DNA of 39,449 bases from Fontibacterium sp038145245. Lineage in GTDB: Bacteria > Pseudomonadota > Alphaproteobacteria > Pelagibacterales > Pelagibacteraceae. A model generated the notes under the pieces. That model was not told where the DNA came from, did not search any database, and saw only the letters and a list, made by a program, of their open reading frames with translations. Both the position numbers and the translations under genes were made by a program. Below are positions 8,542-16,956 of the stretch, in pieces; within the stretch, counting starts at the first letter, position 1; each line of letters starts with the position of its first letter. Location: NCBI GenBank assembly GCA_038145245.1, contig JAYQPI010000006.1:1-39449 (forward strand), written 5' to 3'.

Positions 8542-9684
8542 ATGTCCGGAGTTGATAATTACAATAAGTTATTAATTAGGTTTTCTTCTAATAATTCTAA
8601 TTACTTAGGAAGACAGTTTGGTGATAAAAAAAACTTATATAGATCATCTTATCAGCGAGACAGAGATAGAATTATACACTCAACTTCGTTTAGAAGGTTA
8701 AAATATAAAACTCAGGTTTTTGTATATGATGAAGGAGATCATTACAGAACAAGACTCACTCATACTTTAGAAGTTTCTCAAATATCAAGATCAATATCCC
8801 GATATTTAAAACTAAATGAAGATTTATCTGAGGCTGTAAGTTTAGCTCATGATTTAGGTCACCCACCATTTGGACATGCTGGAGAAAAAATTTTAGATTA
8901 TTGCAATAGAGATTATGGGGGATTTAATCATAATATTCATTCGATACGTTTAATTACCGAGTTAGAAAAAGCTTATCAAAATTATGATGGCTTAAATTTG
9001 TCAATAAATACAATTGACGGTATTGTTAAGCATAATGGTCCTAATTATTTAATAAAAGATAATTTAGATCTTTTGCCAAATTTAAATAAAATTAAAAAAA
9101 TTAATTTTTATAAGCAATCTTCATTAGAATCTCAGATTAGCGCTATGTCAGATGACATTGCTTATAATAATCATGATATTGATGATGGTATTAGAGCGGG
9201 TTTATTTTCAATTAATGATATTAAAGATTTGCCTATTATTGGGGAGATTATTAAAAAAAAAAATAAACAATTCAAAAATAAAAAATTACTGAGAAATGAA
9301 ATTATAAGATCAATAATAAATTTTATGGTAACAGATTTAATTCTACATACTCAAAAAAATTTAAAAAAATTAAAGATAAAAACAATTGAAGATGTTTACA
9401 ACTCTGATAATTTTATAGTTAGTTTTTCACCAAAACTTATTAATGTAAATAATAAAATTCGTGAATTTTTAAAATTAAATATGTATGAAAATAAATCAGT
9501 AAAAGAAATGACAAACAAAGCAGAGAAAATAATAAAAACTTTATATATATACTTAATTAAAAATAATAAAAAATTTATACCTTTAAACCATAAAAAAAAA
9601 TGGGGACTTGAAAGATCAGTTTCAGATTTTATAGCAGGTATGACAGATAAGTTTGCTATTGATTTATATAATAAAATAAAATGA
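8542..9684 (+). CDS. dgt: deoxyguanosinetriphosphate triphosphohydrolase-like protein
   Basis: A 380-residue HD-domain phosphohydrolase of the dNTPase family, which removes triphosphate from dNTPs and may tune dNTP pools. The metal ligands are visible: H74 (RTRLTHTLEVSQ), the pair H103-D104 (LAHDLGHPPFGHAGE), and an Asp in SDDIAYNNHDIDDG. The N-terminal YRSSYQRDRDRIIHSTSFRR and the length fit the alphaproteobacterial type. The ATG was chosen because it gives the complete N-terminus and no Shine-Dalgarno sequence helps the choice. The TGA stop overlaps the argS start (ATGA). This gene opens the long plus-strand block. Confidence 0.93.
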   Translation: MSGVDNYNKLLIRFSSNNSNYLGRQFGDKKNLYRSSYQRDRDRIIHSTSFRRLKYKTQVFVYDEGDHYRTRLTHTLEVSQISRSISRYLKLNEDLSEAVSLAHDLGHPPFGHAGEKILDYCNRDYGGFNHNIHSIRLITELEKAYQNYDGLNLSINTIDGIVKHNGPNYLIKDNLDLLPNLNKIKKINFYKQSSLESQISAMSDDIAYNNHDIDDGIRAGLFSINDIKDLPIIGEIIKKKNKQFKNKKLLRNEIIRSIINFMVTDLILHTQKNLKKLKIKTIEDVYNSDNFIVSFSPKLINVNNKIREFLKLNMYENKSVKEMTNKAEKIIKTLYIYLIKNNKKFIPLNHKKKWGLERSVSDFIAGMTDKFAIDLYNKIK

Positions 9685-11402
9685 ATATTTTTATTAATTA
9701 TAAAACAAAACTAACTGATCTATTTATAAATTTAGAAAAAAAAAAAATTATAAAATTACCCAAAAAATTTGATAATTTTTCAGTAGAAATTCCAAAAATA
9801 AATACCCATGGCGATCTTAGCACTAATGCGCCAATGATTTTTGCAAAAGAAAACAATCAAAGTCCGATGGATCTTGCAATCATTATAAAAAAAGCTCTGG
9901 AAGGTAAATTTAATGAAATAGTCAAAATTGAGGTGGCCAAACCTGGATTTATAAATTTTTTTTTTAATAGATCATTTTGGTATGATTTTTTGAAGTCTGT
10001 AGATCTTAATTTTGGAAAGAGTCAAAATATACAACCAAAAAAAATTTTAATTGAATATGTTTCTGCAAATCCTACTGGTCCATTGCATGTAGGTCATTGT
10101 AGAGGAGCTGTATTTGGCGACATTTTAGCAAATCTATTGAGTTTTGTCGGAAATGAAGTTTTTAAAGAGTACTATATTAATGATTATGGAAATCAAATTA
10201 ACCAATTTGTAAAATCAGTTTATTTTAGAATATTAGAAATTAAAGATAAAATTTTATTTCCTAATGATCAAGATCTTTACCCCGGTGATTATGTAATTGA
10301 CATAGCTAAAATTATTATAAAAAGAAATAAGTTTTCTAATTTTAATAATTACGATTTAATTTTTAACGATCTTAAAGATTTATGCATAGAAGAAGCTATG
10401 AATTTAATAAAGAGCGATTTAAAAAAACTTGGAATTATTCACGATAATTTTGTTTCAGAAAATTATATTGTTAATCAAAATTTAACTGAAAAAGCTTTAG
10501 ATATTTTAAAGAAAAAAAATTATGTTTATGAAGGAATTCTAGATAAACCCAAGGGAAATGAAGTTGAAGATTGGGAACCTAGAAAACAAATCTTATTTAA
10601 GTCTACTAAATTTGGAGACGATACTGATAGGGCATTAAAAAAATCAGATGGTAGTTGGACATATTTTGCAAATGATGTTGCCTATCATCTTAACAAAGTT
10701 GAGAGAAAATTTGATTTATTGATAAACGTACTTGGAGCTGATCATGGTGGTTATTTAAAGAGACAAGTTTCATGTGTTTCAGCATTATCAGAAAATAAAC
10801 AGAAAATTATTTGTAAAGTTTGTCAATTAGTAAAATTATTTAAATCTGGAAATCAATTAAAGATGTCCAAAAGAGCAGGAGATTTTATTACTGCAAATGA
10901 TCTTATAAATGAAGTGGGTAAAGACTCTGTAAGATTCATGATGATATATAGAAGTAATGACTCTCAGTTGGATTTCGACTTTGATTTAGTTACTGATCAT
11001 TCCAAAGAAAATCCTGTATTTTACGTTCAATATGCCTACGCTAGAATTTGTTCTTTATTTAAAAAAAATAAATATCAAATTATTAATGAAAATGGATTAA
11101 ACTTAGATTTACTTAATCAAGAAATTGAAATTGATATAATTAAGAAGATAGCTGAATGGCCAAAGTGTTTAGAGTTGTCAGCATATCATTTAGAACCTCA
11201 CAGATTACCATTTTATTTATATGAATTGGCAAGTTTATTTCACACATATTGGAACTCTGGAAATGAGAATGATAATTTAAAGATTTTAAATGATAATCGT
11301 CCAGAACTTCAGTCTGCAAGATTATTTTTAATTAAAAAAATACAATTAGTTTTAAAAAGTGGATTAGATATTCTAAATGTAACCGCTCCTGTCGAGATGT
11401 GA
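9681..11402 (+). CDS. argS: arginine--tRNA ligase
   Basis: A 573-residue class I synthetase that charges tRNA-Arg. The N-terminal Add-1-like tRNA-binding domain covers about residues 1-115. SANPTGPLHVGHCRGAVFGD carries the HVGH signature at residues 136-139. QLKMSKRAGDFIT is the KMSKS loop. The C-terminal anticodon-binding DALR domain ends in LDILNVTAPVEM, a typical ArgRS ending. It overlaps dgt by four bases and the next small gene by four bases (GTGA), so translation is likely coupled along the block. Confidence 0.97.
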   Translation: MNIFINYKTKLTDLFINLEKKKIIKLPKKFDNFSVEIPKINTHGDLSTNAPMIFAKENNQSPMDLAIIIKKALEGKFNEIVKIEVAKPGFINFFFNRSFWYDFLKSVDLNFGKSQNIQPKKILIEYVSANPTGPLHVGHCRGAVFGDILANLLSFVGNEVFKEYYINDYGNQINQFVKSVYFRILEIKDKILFPNDQDLYPGDYVIDIAKIIIKRNKFSNFNNYDLIFNDLKDLCIEEAMNLIKSDLKKLGIIHDNFVSENYIVNQNLTEKALDILKKKNYVYEGILDKPKGNEVEDWEPRKQILFKSTKFGDDTDRALKKSDGSWTYFANDVAYHLNKVERKFDLLINVLGADHGGYLKRQVSCVSALSENKQKIICKVCQLVKLFKSGNQLKMSKRAGDFITANDLINEVGKDSVRFMMIYRSNDSQLDFDFDLVTDHSKENPVFYVQYAYARICSLFKKNKYQIINENGLNLDLLNQEIEIDIIKKIAEWPKCLELSAYHLEPHRLPFYLYELASLFHTYWNSGNENDNLKILNDNRPELQSARLFLIKKIQLVLKSGLDILNVTAPVEM

Positions 11403-11668
11403 TCAATTTAATGAAAAATAATTTATTAAATTTAATATCTTTTTTTCTTGTACTTTTTTTTATAATTATTTGTTTATTTTATTATAACTCCAATACATTT
11501 ATTAAAAATGTAGATAAAAAAAGAGAGAGTTATTTAATTTACTTAAATTCTTATATTGATAAATTAGATAAAATTACTTCATCTTCTGATTTCAAAAAAA
11601 GGATAGATAACGAAGAATTTTTTAAAAAGATTTATAAGCAAAAACAATACTGGGAGTTAATTAAATAA
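11399..11668 (+). CDS. small single-pass membrane protein of unknown function
   Basis: I do not recognise this 89-residue product. It has a single strong hydrophobic segment near residues 9-28, followed by a charged tail rich in Lys, Asp and Glu (about residues 38-89). The layout is one membrane anchor plus a short helical domain, probably periplasmic. Translation could begin at GTG 11399, overlapping the argS stop as GTGA, or at ATG 11411. In many alphaproteobacteria a SPOR-domain membrane protein occupies the slot between argS and nagZ. This gene may be its shortened remnant, but no SPOR domain is visible. nagZ starts four bases after its stop. Confidence 0.65.
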   Translation: MINLMKNNLLNLISFFLVLFFIIICLFYYNSNTFIKNVDKKRESYLIYLNSYIDKLDKITSSSDFKKRIDNEEFFKKIYKQKQYWELIK

Positions 11669-11672
11669 ATAT

Positions 11673-12623
11673 TTGAAAACATACGCAATTATATTTGGAA
11701 TTAGTGGTTATAAATTAAATTTACAAGAAATTAATTTTTTTAAACAATATAAACCATGGGGGATAATATTATTTTCAAGAAATATTGATAACTTAGAACA
11801 AGTTAGAAATTTAACATTAAGTATAAGAAATATTTTTAAAGATAATTATTTTCCAATATTAATTGATCAAGAAGGTGGCAAGGTTAATCGTTTTAGAAAA
11901 ATTATTAATCTTGATAGATATAGTGCAAAATATTTTGGTGATATTTGTAATAATAAGATATTTTATTCAAAATTTAATAAATTTCTTAAAATAAATAGTT
12001 CTATTTTAAAATATTGTGGAATAAATATAAATACAGTCCCAGTTCTTGATTTATTTAACAAAGATAAAAAAAGTGTTATTGGAAATAGAGCTTTTTCTCA
12101 AAAACATAATATAGTTATAAAATTATCTAAACATTTAATAAATTTTTATAAAAATTCTGGAATTGAAACCGTTACAAAGCATATTCCAGGGCATGGCTGT
12201 ACTAATATAGACTCTCATTATCATTTACCTAAAGTACGATTTTCTTTGGACTATTTAAAAAAGAATGATTTTAAAACTTTTAAACAAGTTAACAGTTATT
12301 TAGCAATGACTGCTCATATTTTGTATGAGAAATTAGATCCAGTTAAATGTGCTACGCAATCAAAAAAAATAATTAACGAAATAATTAGAAATTATCTAAA
12401 TTTTAAAGGAATATTAATGTCAGATGATATCTGTATGAAAGCATTATCGGGTGGAATTATTAAAAATGCTAGATTAAGCCTAGAGGCTGGTTGTAATTTA
12501 TTATTACATTGTAGCGGTAAGATAGATGAAATGAAGAAATTATCTTTAGTTGTGCCAGAAATTGATAATTTTACCTATAAAATAACTCAAAAAATTAAAG
12601 CAAATTTTAATAAATTTAACTAA
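11673..12623 (+). CDS. nagZ: beta-N-acetylhexosaminidase (glycoside hydrolase family 3)
   Basis: A 316-residue GH3 enzyme, most likely cytoplasmic NagZ, which releases GlcNAc from anhydro-muropeptides during peptidoglycan recycling. Visible motifs are LIDQEGGKVNRFR (substrate binding), VTKHIPGHGCTNIDSHYHLP (residues 167-186, with the general acid-base His-Asp loop), and ILMSDDICMKALSG (nucleophile Asp). The start is TTG: the first in-frame ATG is more than 200 codons in, and the residues after TTG (KTYAIIFGISGYKL) match the usual N-terminus. It lies in the conserved argS-nagZ-scpA-scpB order. Confidence 0.92.
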   Translation: MKTYAIIFGISGYKLNLQEINFFKQYKPWGIILFSRNIDNLEQVRNLTLSIRNIFKDNYFPILIDQEGGKVNRFRKIINLDRYSAKYFGDICNNKIFYSKFNKFLKINSSILKYCGININTVPVLDLFNKDKKSVIGNRAFSQKHNIVIKLSKHLINFYKNSGIETVTKHIPGHGCTNIDSHYHLPKVRFSLDYLKKNDFKTFKQVNSYLAMTAHILYEKLDPVKCATQSKKIINEIIRNYLNFKGILMSDDICMKALSGGIIKNARLSLEAGCNLLLHCSGKIDEMKKLSLVVPEIDNFTYKITQKIKANFNKFN

Positions 12624-12644
12624 AGAATCAGTTAAATAAATTAA

Positions 12645-13418
12645 ATGGATAGTATTGTTGAATTAAAATCTATTTCAGCCAATAAAGTTGAACAATCAGA
12701 GGATAAATTTAATCTTAACATAGATAATTACGAGGGCCCCCTAGATCTACTTTTGGATTTAGCAAAATCTCAAAAAGTTGATCTTATGAAAATTTCTATT
12801 GTTCAATTAGCTGATGAATATTTAAAATTTATAAACAATATAAAAAAAAACTTAGAATTAGCTGCTGATTTTTTAGTTATGGCAACTTGGCTAGCATATT
12901 TAAAGTCTAGATTATTATTACCGGACGATTTTGAAGACGATTTTTCAGCTATTCAAATGGCTGAAAAACTTAAATTACAATTAAGAAAATTAGAAGCAAT
13001 CAGATTTTTATCAGATAAACTTATATCTCAAAAACAATTAGGAAGAGATATTTTTACAAAAGGTATTCGAGAAGGCATTAAAAAAATTTCAACATCAAAA
13101 TATTCTGTTTCACTTTATGAATTAATCAAAGCTTATGCCGAAATAAAAAGAAAACAAAATTTTTCTATTATGAATATTTCGAAGTTACCAGTTTATACTA
13201 TGGAAGAAGCAATAAAAAAAATTACAAGCTTGCTTAAAGAGTTGACTGAATGGAGAGATATTAAAGACTTAGTGCCAGGTTTATTTTTTGGTTCAAAAAA
13301 TTTAAAAAAATCAGGATTAGCAGGAACTTTTGCTGGTAGTTTAGAATTAGTTAGAGAGGGTAAATTATCAATAATGCAAAAAGAAATTTTTGATAAAATT
13401 TTAATAAAAGCTAGATAA
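12645..13418 (+). CDS. scpA: segregation and condensation protein A
   Basis: A 257-residue kleisin that joins SMC and ScpB in the bacterial condensin. The ScpA hallmark is the N-terminal FNLNIDNYEGPLDLLLDLAK (residues 22-41), followed by KVDLMKISIVQLADEYLKF. The C-terminal winged-helix region follows a central charged linker. About 20 extra residues precede the usual start of the family. The next gene is scpB, two bases downstream, which confirms the pair. No smc gene is in the window. Confidence 0.95.
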   Translation: MDSIVELKSISANKVEQSEDKFNLNIDNYEGPLDLLLDLAKSQKVDLMKISIVQLADEYLKFINNIKKNLELAADFLVMATWLAYLKSRLLLPDDFEDDFSAIQMAEKLKLQLRKLEAIRFLSDKLISQKQLGRDIFTKGIREGIKKISTSKYSVSLYELIKAYAEIKRKQNFSIMNISKLPVYTMEEAIKKITSLLKELTEWRDIKDLVPGLFFGSKNLKKSGLAGTFAGSLELVREGKLSIMQKEIFDKILIKAR

Positions 13419-13420
13419 TA

Positions 13421-14077
13421 ATGTTAAATAAAAATAAAGAAGCAAAAAGATTAGTGGAAGCAATTTTATTTGCTGCGGATGAGCCGCTAGATATAGAAAC
13501 AATAAAATCTAAAATTGAAGTAAATGTAGATATTTTAAAAATTTTAAAAGAGTTACAAACTGAATTTAGTGAAAGAGGTATGAATCTTTATGAAATTTCT
13601 AACAAATGGTCTTTTAGAACAGCTGAAAATTTGTCAAAAAAGATTGCAAGCGAAGTTGTTCAACAAAGAAAATTATCAAAAGCCACAATTGAAACCTTAG
13701 CTATTATTGCATATCATCAACCTGTGACTCGTTCTGAAATTGAAGAAATTAGAGGGGTTTCTTTTAGCACCGGTACTTTAGAAATACTTTTTGAACTTGG
13801 TTGGGTAAAACCTCAAGGAAGAAAAGAAATACCTGGTAAACCTTTACTTTATGTGACAACTGATGTTTTTTTAAGTCATTTTAATTTAAAATCTTTATCA
13901 GACTTACCAAATTCTGAAGAGTTAGCTTCCGCTGGTTTAATTGATAGTCGTTTGGATAGATCAATTTTTGGAACTAATAAGTTTGCTAATGATGATTTAG
14001 AAAAACAATCTAAAGAAGACATTTTTACCAATATAGATGACATGCTTTCTGGAACATTAAATCAAAAAGATAATTAA
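13421..14077 (+). CDS. scpB: segregation and condensation protein B
   Basis: A 218-residue ScpB with two winged-helix domains that dimerises and binds ScpA in the SMC complex. Family signatures are EAILFAADEPL near residue 13, LSKATIETLAIIAYHQPVTR, and SEIEEIRGVSFSTGTLEIL. The last 40 residues are a polar tail of low conservation. It begins two bases after scpA and is separated by 33 to 39 bases from tatA, a slightly larger gap than is usual in this block. Confidence 0.95.
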   Translation: MLNKNKEAKRLVEAILFAADEPLDIETIKSKIEVNVDILKILKELQTEFSERGMNLYEISNKWSFRTAENLSKKIASEVVQQRKLSKATIETLAIIAYHQPVTRSEIEEIRGVSFSTGTLEILFELGWVKPQGRKEIPGKPLLYVTTDVFLSHFNLKSLSDLPNSEELASAGLIDSRLDRSIFGTNKFANDDLEKQSKEDIFTNIDDMLSGTLNQKDN

Positions 14078-14116
14078 TTATTTGTAAATAATAATATTTA
14101 ATATATAAATTTGAAT

Positions 14117-14311
14117 ATGGGTCTTAGTTTTTGGCATATAATTATTGTTGTAATAGTAATAGTCCTTTTATTTGGCCGAGGAAAAATATCTGATTTAATG
14201 GGTGACGTTGCTAAAGGCATTAAAAGTTTCAAAAAAGGTATGTCTGATGACCAATCATCAGATAATAAAGATCCTAAAGATAAAGATCAAAATTCAAAGC
14301 CAAATCACTAA
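14117..14311 (+). CDS. tatA: Sec-independent protein translocase subunit TatA
   Basis: A 64-residue TatA, the pore-forming subunit of the twin-arginine translocase. The order is MGLSFWH, one membrane segment (IIIVVIVIVLLF), the hinge FGRGKISDLMGDVAKGIKSF with its amphipathic helix, and an acidic-basic tail. I chose ATG 14117 because TatA proteins normally begin with MG and an early Trp-His. A TTG two codons upstream (14111) would add only Met-Asn. tatB follows eight bases later and tatC after it, giving a complete Tat system that exports folded proteins. Confidence 0.92.
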   Translation: MGLSFWHIIIVVIVIVLLFGRGKISDLMGDVAKGIKSFKKGMSDDQSSDNKDPKDKDQNSKPNH

Positions 14312-14319
14312 AATAATTT

Positions 14320-14562
14320 ATGCCACAAATAGGGTGGTCAGAAATTTTAGTTATCATACTAGTTGCAATTATAGTCATTGGACCTAAAGATCTTCCAATA
14401 GTTCTTAAAAAGTTTATTCAAATAAAAAATGGAATTAAAAACTATGTTAATTCATTTCAAAAAGGAATTGATGATATAGTGCAAGAGCAAGAAAAAGATA
14501 TAAAAAAAATAATAGATATTAATCCTGAAGATGAAAATAAAAAAAAATCAAACAAATCCTAA
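14320..14562 (+). CDS. tatB: Sec-independent protein translocase subunit TatB
   Basis: An 80-residue TatB, which with TatC forms the receptor for twin-arginine signal peptides. It has the N-terminal MPQIGWSEILVI, a membrane segment, the TatB hinge IGPKDLPIVLKKF, and a charged helical tail. GPKDLP distinguishes TatB from the FGRGK of TatA just upstream. At 80 residues it is short compared with many TatB proteins, because the C-terminal tail is trimmed. It lies between tatA and tatC. Confidence 0.92.
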   Translation: MPQIGWSEILVIILVAIIVIGPKDLPIVLKKFIQIKNGIKNYVNSFQKGIDDIVQEQEKDIKKIIDINPEDENKKKSNKS

Positions 14563-14574
14563 TTTTTTATTTTT

Positions 14575-15348
14575 ATGAGTGATAATAATGATCAAAATCA
14601 ATCAAGTATTACCGAACATCTTTTAGAATTAAGATCTCGAATAATTAAAAGTCTAATTTTTTTTGTAATTGCATTCATAATTTCTTATATGAATGCTGAT
14701 AAAATATACGATTTTTTATTACAACCTTACGTTAAAGCTTTAGGAGAAAATCAAGCAGGTACTAAAAGATTAATTTTTACAGCTTTACAAGAAACTTTTA
14801 TTACTTATTTAAAATTATCTTTTTTTTCTGCTCTATTTTTTTCTTTTCCTGTTTTTTTGATACAATTATGGAAATTTATAGCACCAGGATTATATCAAAA
14901 CGAAAAAAAAGCTATTTTGCCTTTTATTATTGTTACGCCTATTCTTTTTTTGACCGGAGCCTTATTAGCCTATTATTTTATAATGCCTTTAGCTATTAAG
15001 TTTTTTTTATCGTTTGAAACTCTGAGCACTCAGACAAGTATGCCTATACAATTAGAAGCTAGAGTCAGTGAATATCTTTCTTTAATAATGGTTTTTATGA
15101 TTGCATTTGGACTTAGTTTTGAATTACCAGTTTTGTTAATTTTATTAGCAACTATTGGTTTTATTGACTCTAAATATTTATCAGAAAGAAGAAGATATAT
15201 TATTGTTATTATATTTATTGTTGCTGCAATTATTACTCCTCCTGATCCAATTAGCCAAATAGGATTAGCAATTCCATTGATGCTTTTATATGAAATATCT
15301 ATTTTAATTATTAAATATTTAGAAAAAAACAAAAATGATAAATCTTAA
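14575..15348 (+). CDS. tatC: Sec-independent protein translocase subunit TatC
   Basis: A 257-residue TatC with six predicted membrane segments, the core receptor of the Tat translocase. The conserved cytoplasmic N-terminus SITEHLLELRSRI (residues 11-23) and the FELPV motif with its Glu in the central region are present. The loop AIITPPDPISQIGLAIPL near the end is typical. The final 14 bases overlap serS in another frame, so tatC and serS must be on one transcript. Confidence 0.96.
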   Translation: MSDNNDQNQSSITEHLLELRSRIIKSLIFFVIAFIISYMNADKIYDFLLQPYVKALGENQAGTKRLIFTALQETFITYLKLSFFSALFFSFPVFLIQLWKFIAPGLYQNEKKAILPFIIVTPILFLTGALLAYYFIMPLAIKFFLSFETLSTQTSMPIQLEARVSEYLSLIMVFMIAFGLSFELPVLLILLATIGFIDSKYLSERRRYIIVIIFIVAAIITPPDPISQIGLAIPLMLLYEISILIIKYLEKNKNDKS

Positions 15349-16609
15349 AAATTTAAGAGAAAATCCATCTCTTTATAAAAAAAAATATAAAGAAAGATTT
15401 ATTAAAAATTCAGATCAATTAATTGATGAAATTATTTTTTTAGACTCCTCTATTAGACAGATTTTAGATAAACAACAAAAATTACAAGAAGAGAGAAATA
15501 ACATATCAAGGGAATTATCTACTTCTAAAGATAAAAAAAGTCAGCAATTTTCATCTTTGTCAAAAAAAGTTTTGAATATTAAAAATGATATAGAAAATTA
15601 TGAAAAAGATCTTTGTGAACAAAAATCTAAGATAAATAATATTCTTCATAATTTACCAAATATTCATTTAGATGAAGTTCCAGTAGGGCAAGATAGCCAA
15701 AGTAATAAAGAAATAAGAAAATATGGTAATATTAAAAATTTTAATTTTAAAATTAAATCACATGATGAGATTGGTTTATTAAAAGATTTAATAGATTTTG
15801 ATACGGCAACAAAAATCTCTGGTGCTAGATACGTCATAACAAAAGGTAATATTGCTAAATTAGAAAGAGCATTAATTAATTTTATGATTGATACACATGT
15901 TCAAGAATTTGAATATCTAGAAATGAATGTTCCGATAATTGTTAATGAAGAATCTATGTTTGGAACGGGACAATTACCAAAATTTTCTAAAGAACAATTT
16001 TCATTAAATACTAGTTCTTGGTTAATACCTACTGCTGAAGTTTCACTTACAAACATTGTTAGAGATAAAATACTAAATTATGAAGATTTACCCCTTAGAT
16101 ATGTTGCCGCCACTCCTTGTTTTAGAGCAGAAGCGGGTGCTGCCGGCAAAGATACAAAAGGAATGATGAGACAACATCAATTCTATAAAGTTGAATTAGT
16201 AAGTATTGTGAAACCAGAGGATAAAAATATTGAATTAGAAAGACTTACGAATTGTGCTGAAACAATTTTAAAAAAATTAGAATTACCATATAGAGTAATG
16301 TTACTGTCCTCTGGAGATATTGGTTTTAGTGCAGAAAAAACTTATGATCTTGAAGCATGGATACCCTCTCAGAATAATTATAGAGAAATATCTAGTTGTT
16401 CTTCTTGCGGACAGTTTCAAGCAAATAGAATGAAGGCACGTTTTAAAGATTTAGAAAAAAAAATTGACTACGTTGTAACACTAAACGGTTCTGGTCTTGC
16501 TATAGGAAGAACTTTGATTGCAATAATTGAGAATAATCAAAACGAAGATGGATCCATTAATATTCCACAAGTTTTACATAATTATATGGGTGGGATAAAA
16601 AAAATTTAA
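15335..16609 (+). CDS. serS: serine--tRNA ligase
   Basis: A 424-residue class II synthetase that charges tRNA-Ser, one of which is encoded at 29812-29901. The N-terminal long antiparallel coiled coil (about residues 30-105) reads the tRNA variable arm. The catalytic core shows motif 2 around TPCFRAEAGAAGKDTKGMMR and QHQFYKVELV, and motif 3 as LNGSGLAIGRTLIAIIEN. Length is normal for the family. It starts inside tatC. The 58 bases after its stop are one of the larger gaps in the block. Confidence 0.97.
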   Translation: MINLKNLRENPSLYKKKYKERFIKNSDQLIDEIIFLDSSIRQILDKQQKLQEERNNISRELSTSKDKKSQQFSSLSKKVLNIKNDIENYEKDLCEQKSKINNILHNLPNIHLDEVPVGQDSQSNKEIRKYGNIKNFNFKIKSHDEIGLLKDLIDFDTATKISGARYVITKGNIAKLERALINFMIDTHVQEFEYLEMNVPIIVNEESMFGTGQLPKFSKEQFSLNTSSWLIPTAEVSLTNIVRDKILNYEDLPLRYVAATPCFRAEAGAAGKDTKGMMRQHQFYKVELVSIVKPEDKNIELERLTNCAETILKKLELPYRVMLLSSGDIGFSAEKTYDLEAWIPSQNNYREISSCSSCGQFQANRMKARFKDLEKKIDYVVTLNGSGLAIGRTLIAIIENNQNEDGSINIPQVLHNYMGGIKKI

Positions 16610-16667
16610 TTCAATTAAAATAAAAAATTAATTGTATTTAAAGATCATCTAGTATATCCAAGCGAAT

Positions 16668-16949
16668 ATGTCAGGATCAGGTTTTGCACAATTTATTCCC
16701 TTAATATTAATATTTGTAATTTTTTATTTTCTGCTAATTAGACCACAACAAAAACGCGTTGCTGAGCATAAGCTTATGATTTCAAAATTAACTAGAGGTG
16801 ATACTGTTGTTACAGCTGGTGGAGTCATAGGAAAAATTTCAAGAATTATAGATGAAGAGAAAGCAGAATTAGAAATTGCTGATAATATTAATGTTAAAAT
16901 TATAAAATCAACTATTACACAAGTTTTATCTAAATCAGAAAGTAATTAA
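16668..16949 (+). CDS. yajC: preprotein translocase subunit YajC
   Basis: A 93-residue inner-membrane protein that associates with SecDF in the Sec holotranslocon. It has one membrane segment (FIPLILIFVIFYFLLIRP), then the family signature RPQQKR and LTRGDTVVTAGGVIGKI. The 58-base gap upstream holds a TAGTAT element near 16650 and a weak inverted repeat, so a promoter may lie there, but neither is convincing. secD follows seven bases after the stop. Confidence 0.95.
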   Translation: MSGSGFAQFIPLILIFVIFYFLLIRPQQKRVAEHKLMISKLTRGDTVVTAGGVIGKISRIIDEEKAELEIADNINVKIIKSTITQVLSKSESN

Positions 16950-16956
16950 GTTAGTA

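Noticed and set aside
14077..14092. Perfect 7-base inverted repeat (ATTATTT/AAATAAT) between scpB and tatA as a terminator
   Set aside because: It is purely A/T with a two-base loop and no following T-run. Such repeats are expected often at this base composition.
14202..14387. 61-codon open frame spanning the tatA/tatB junction in another frame
   Set aside because: It overlaps two clearly functional Tat genes and encodes no known motif.
16612..16634. Inverted repeat CAATTAA/TTAATTG after serS as a terminator
   Set aside because: The stem is seven pairs with one G-C pair, the loop is nine bases, and no U-tract follows. It is too weak to call.
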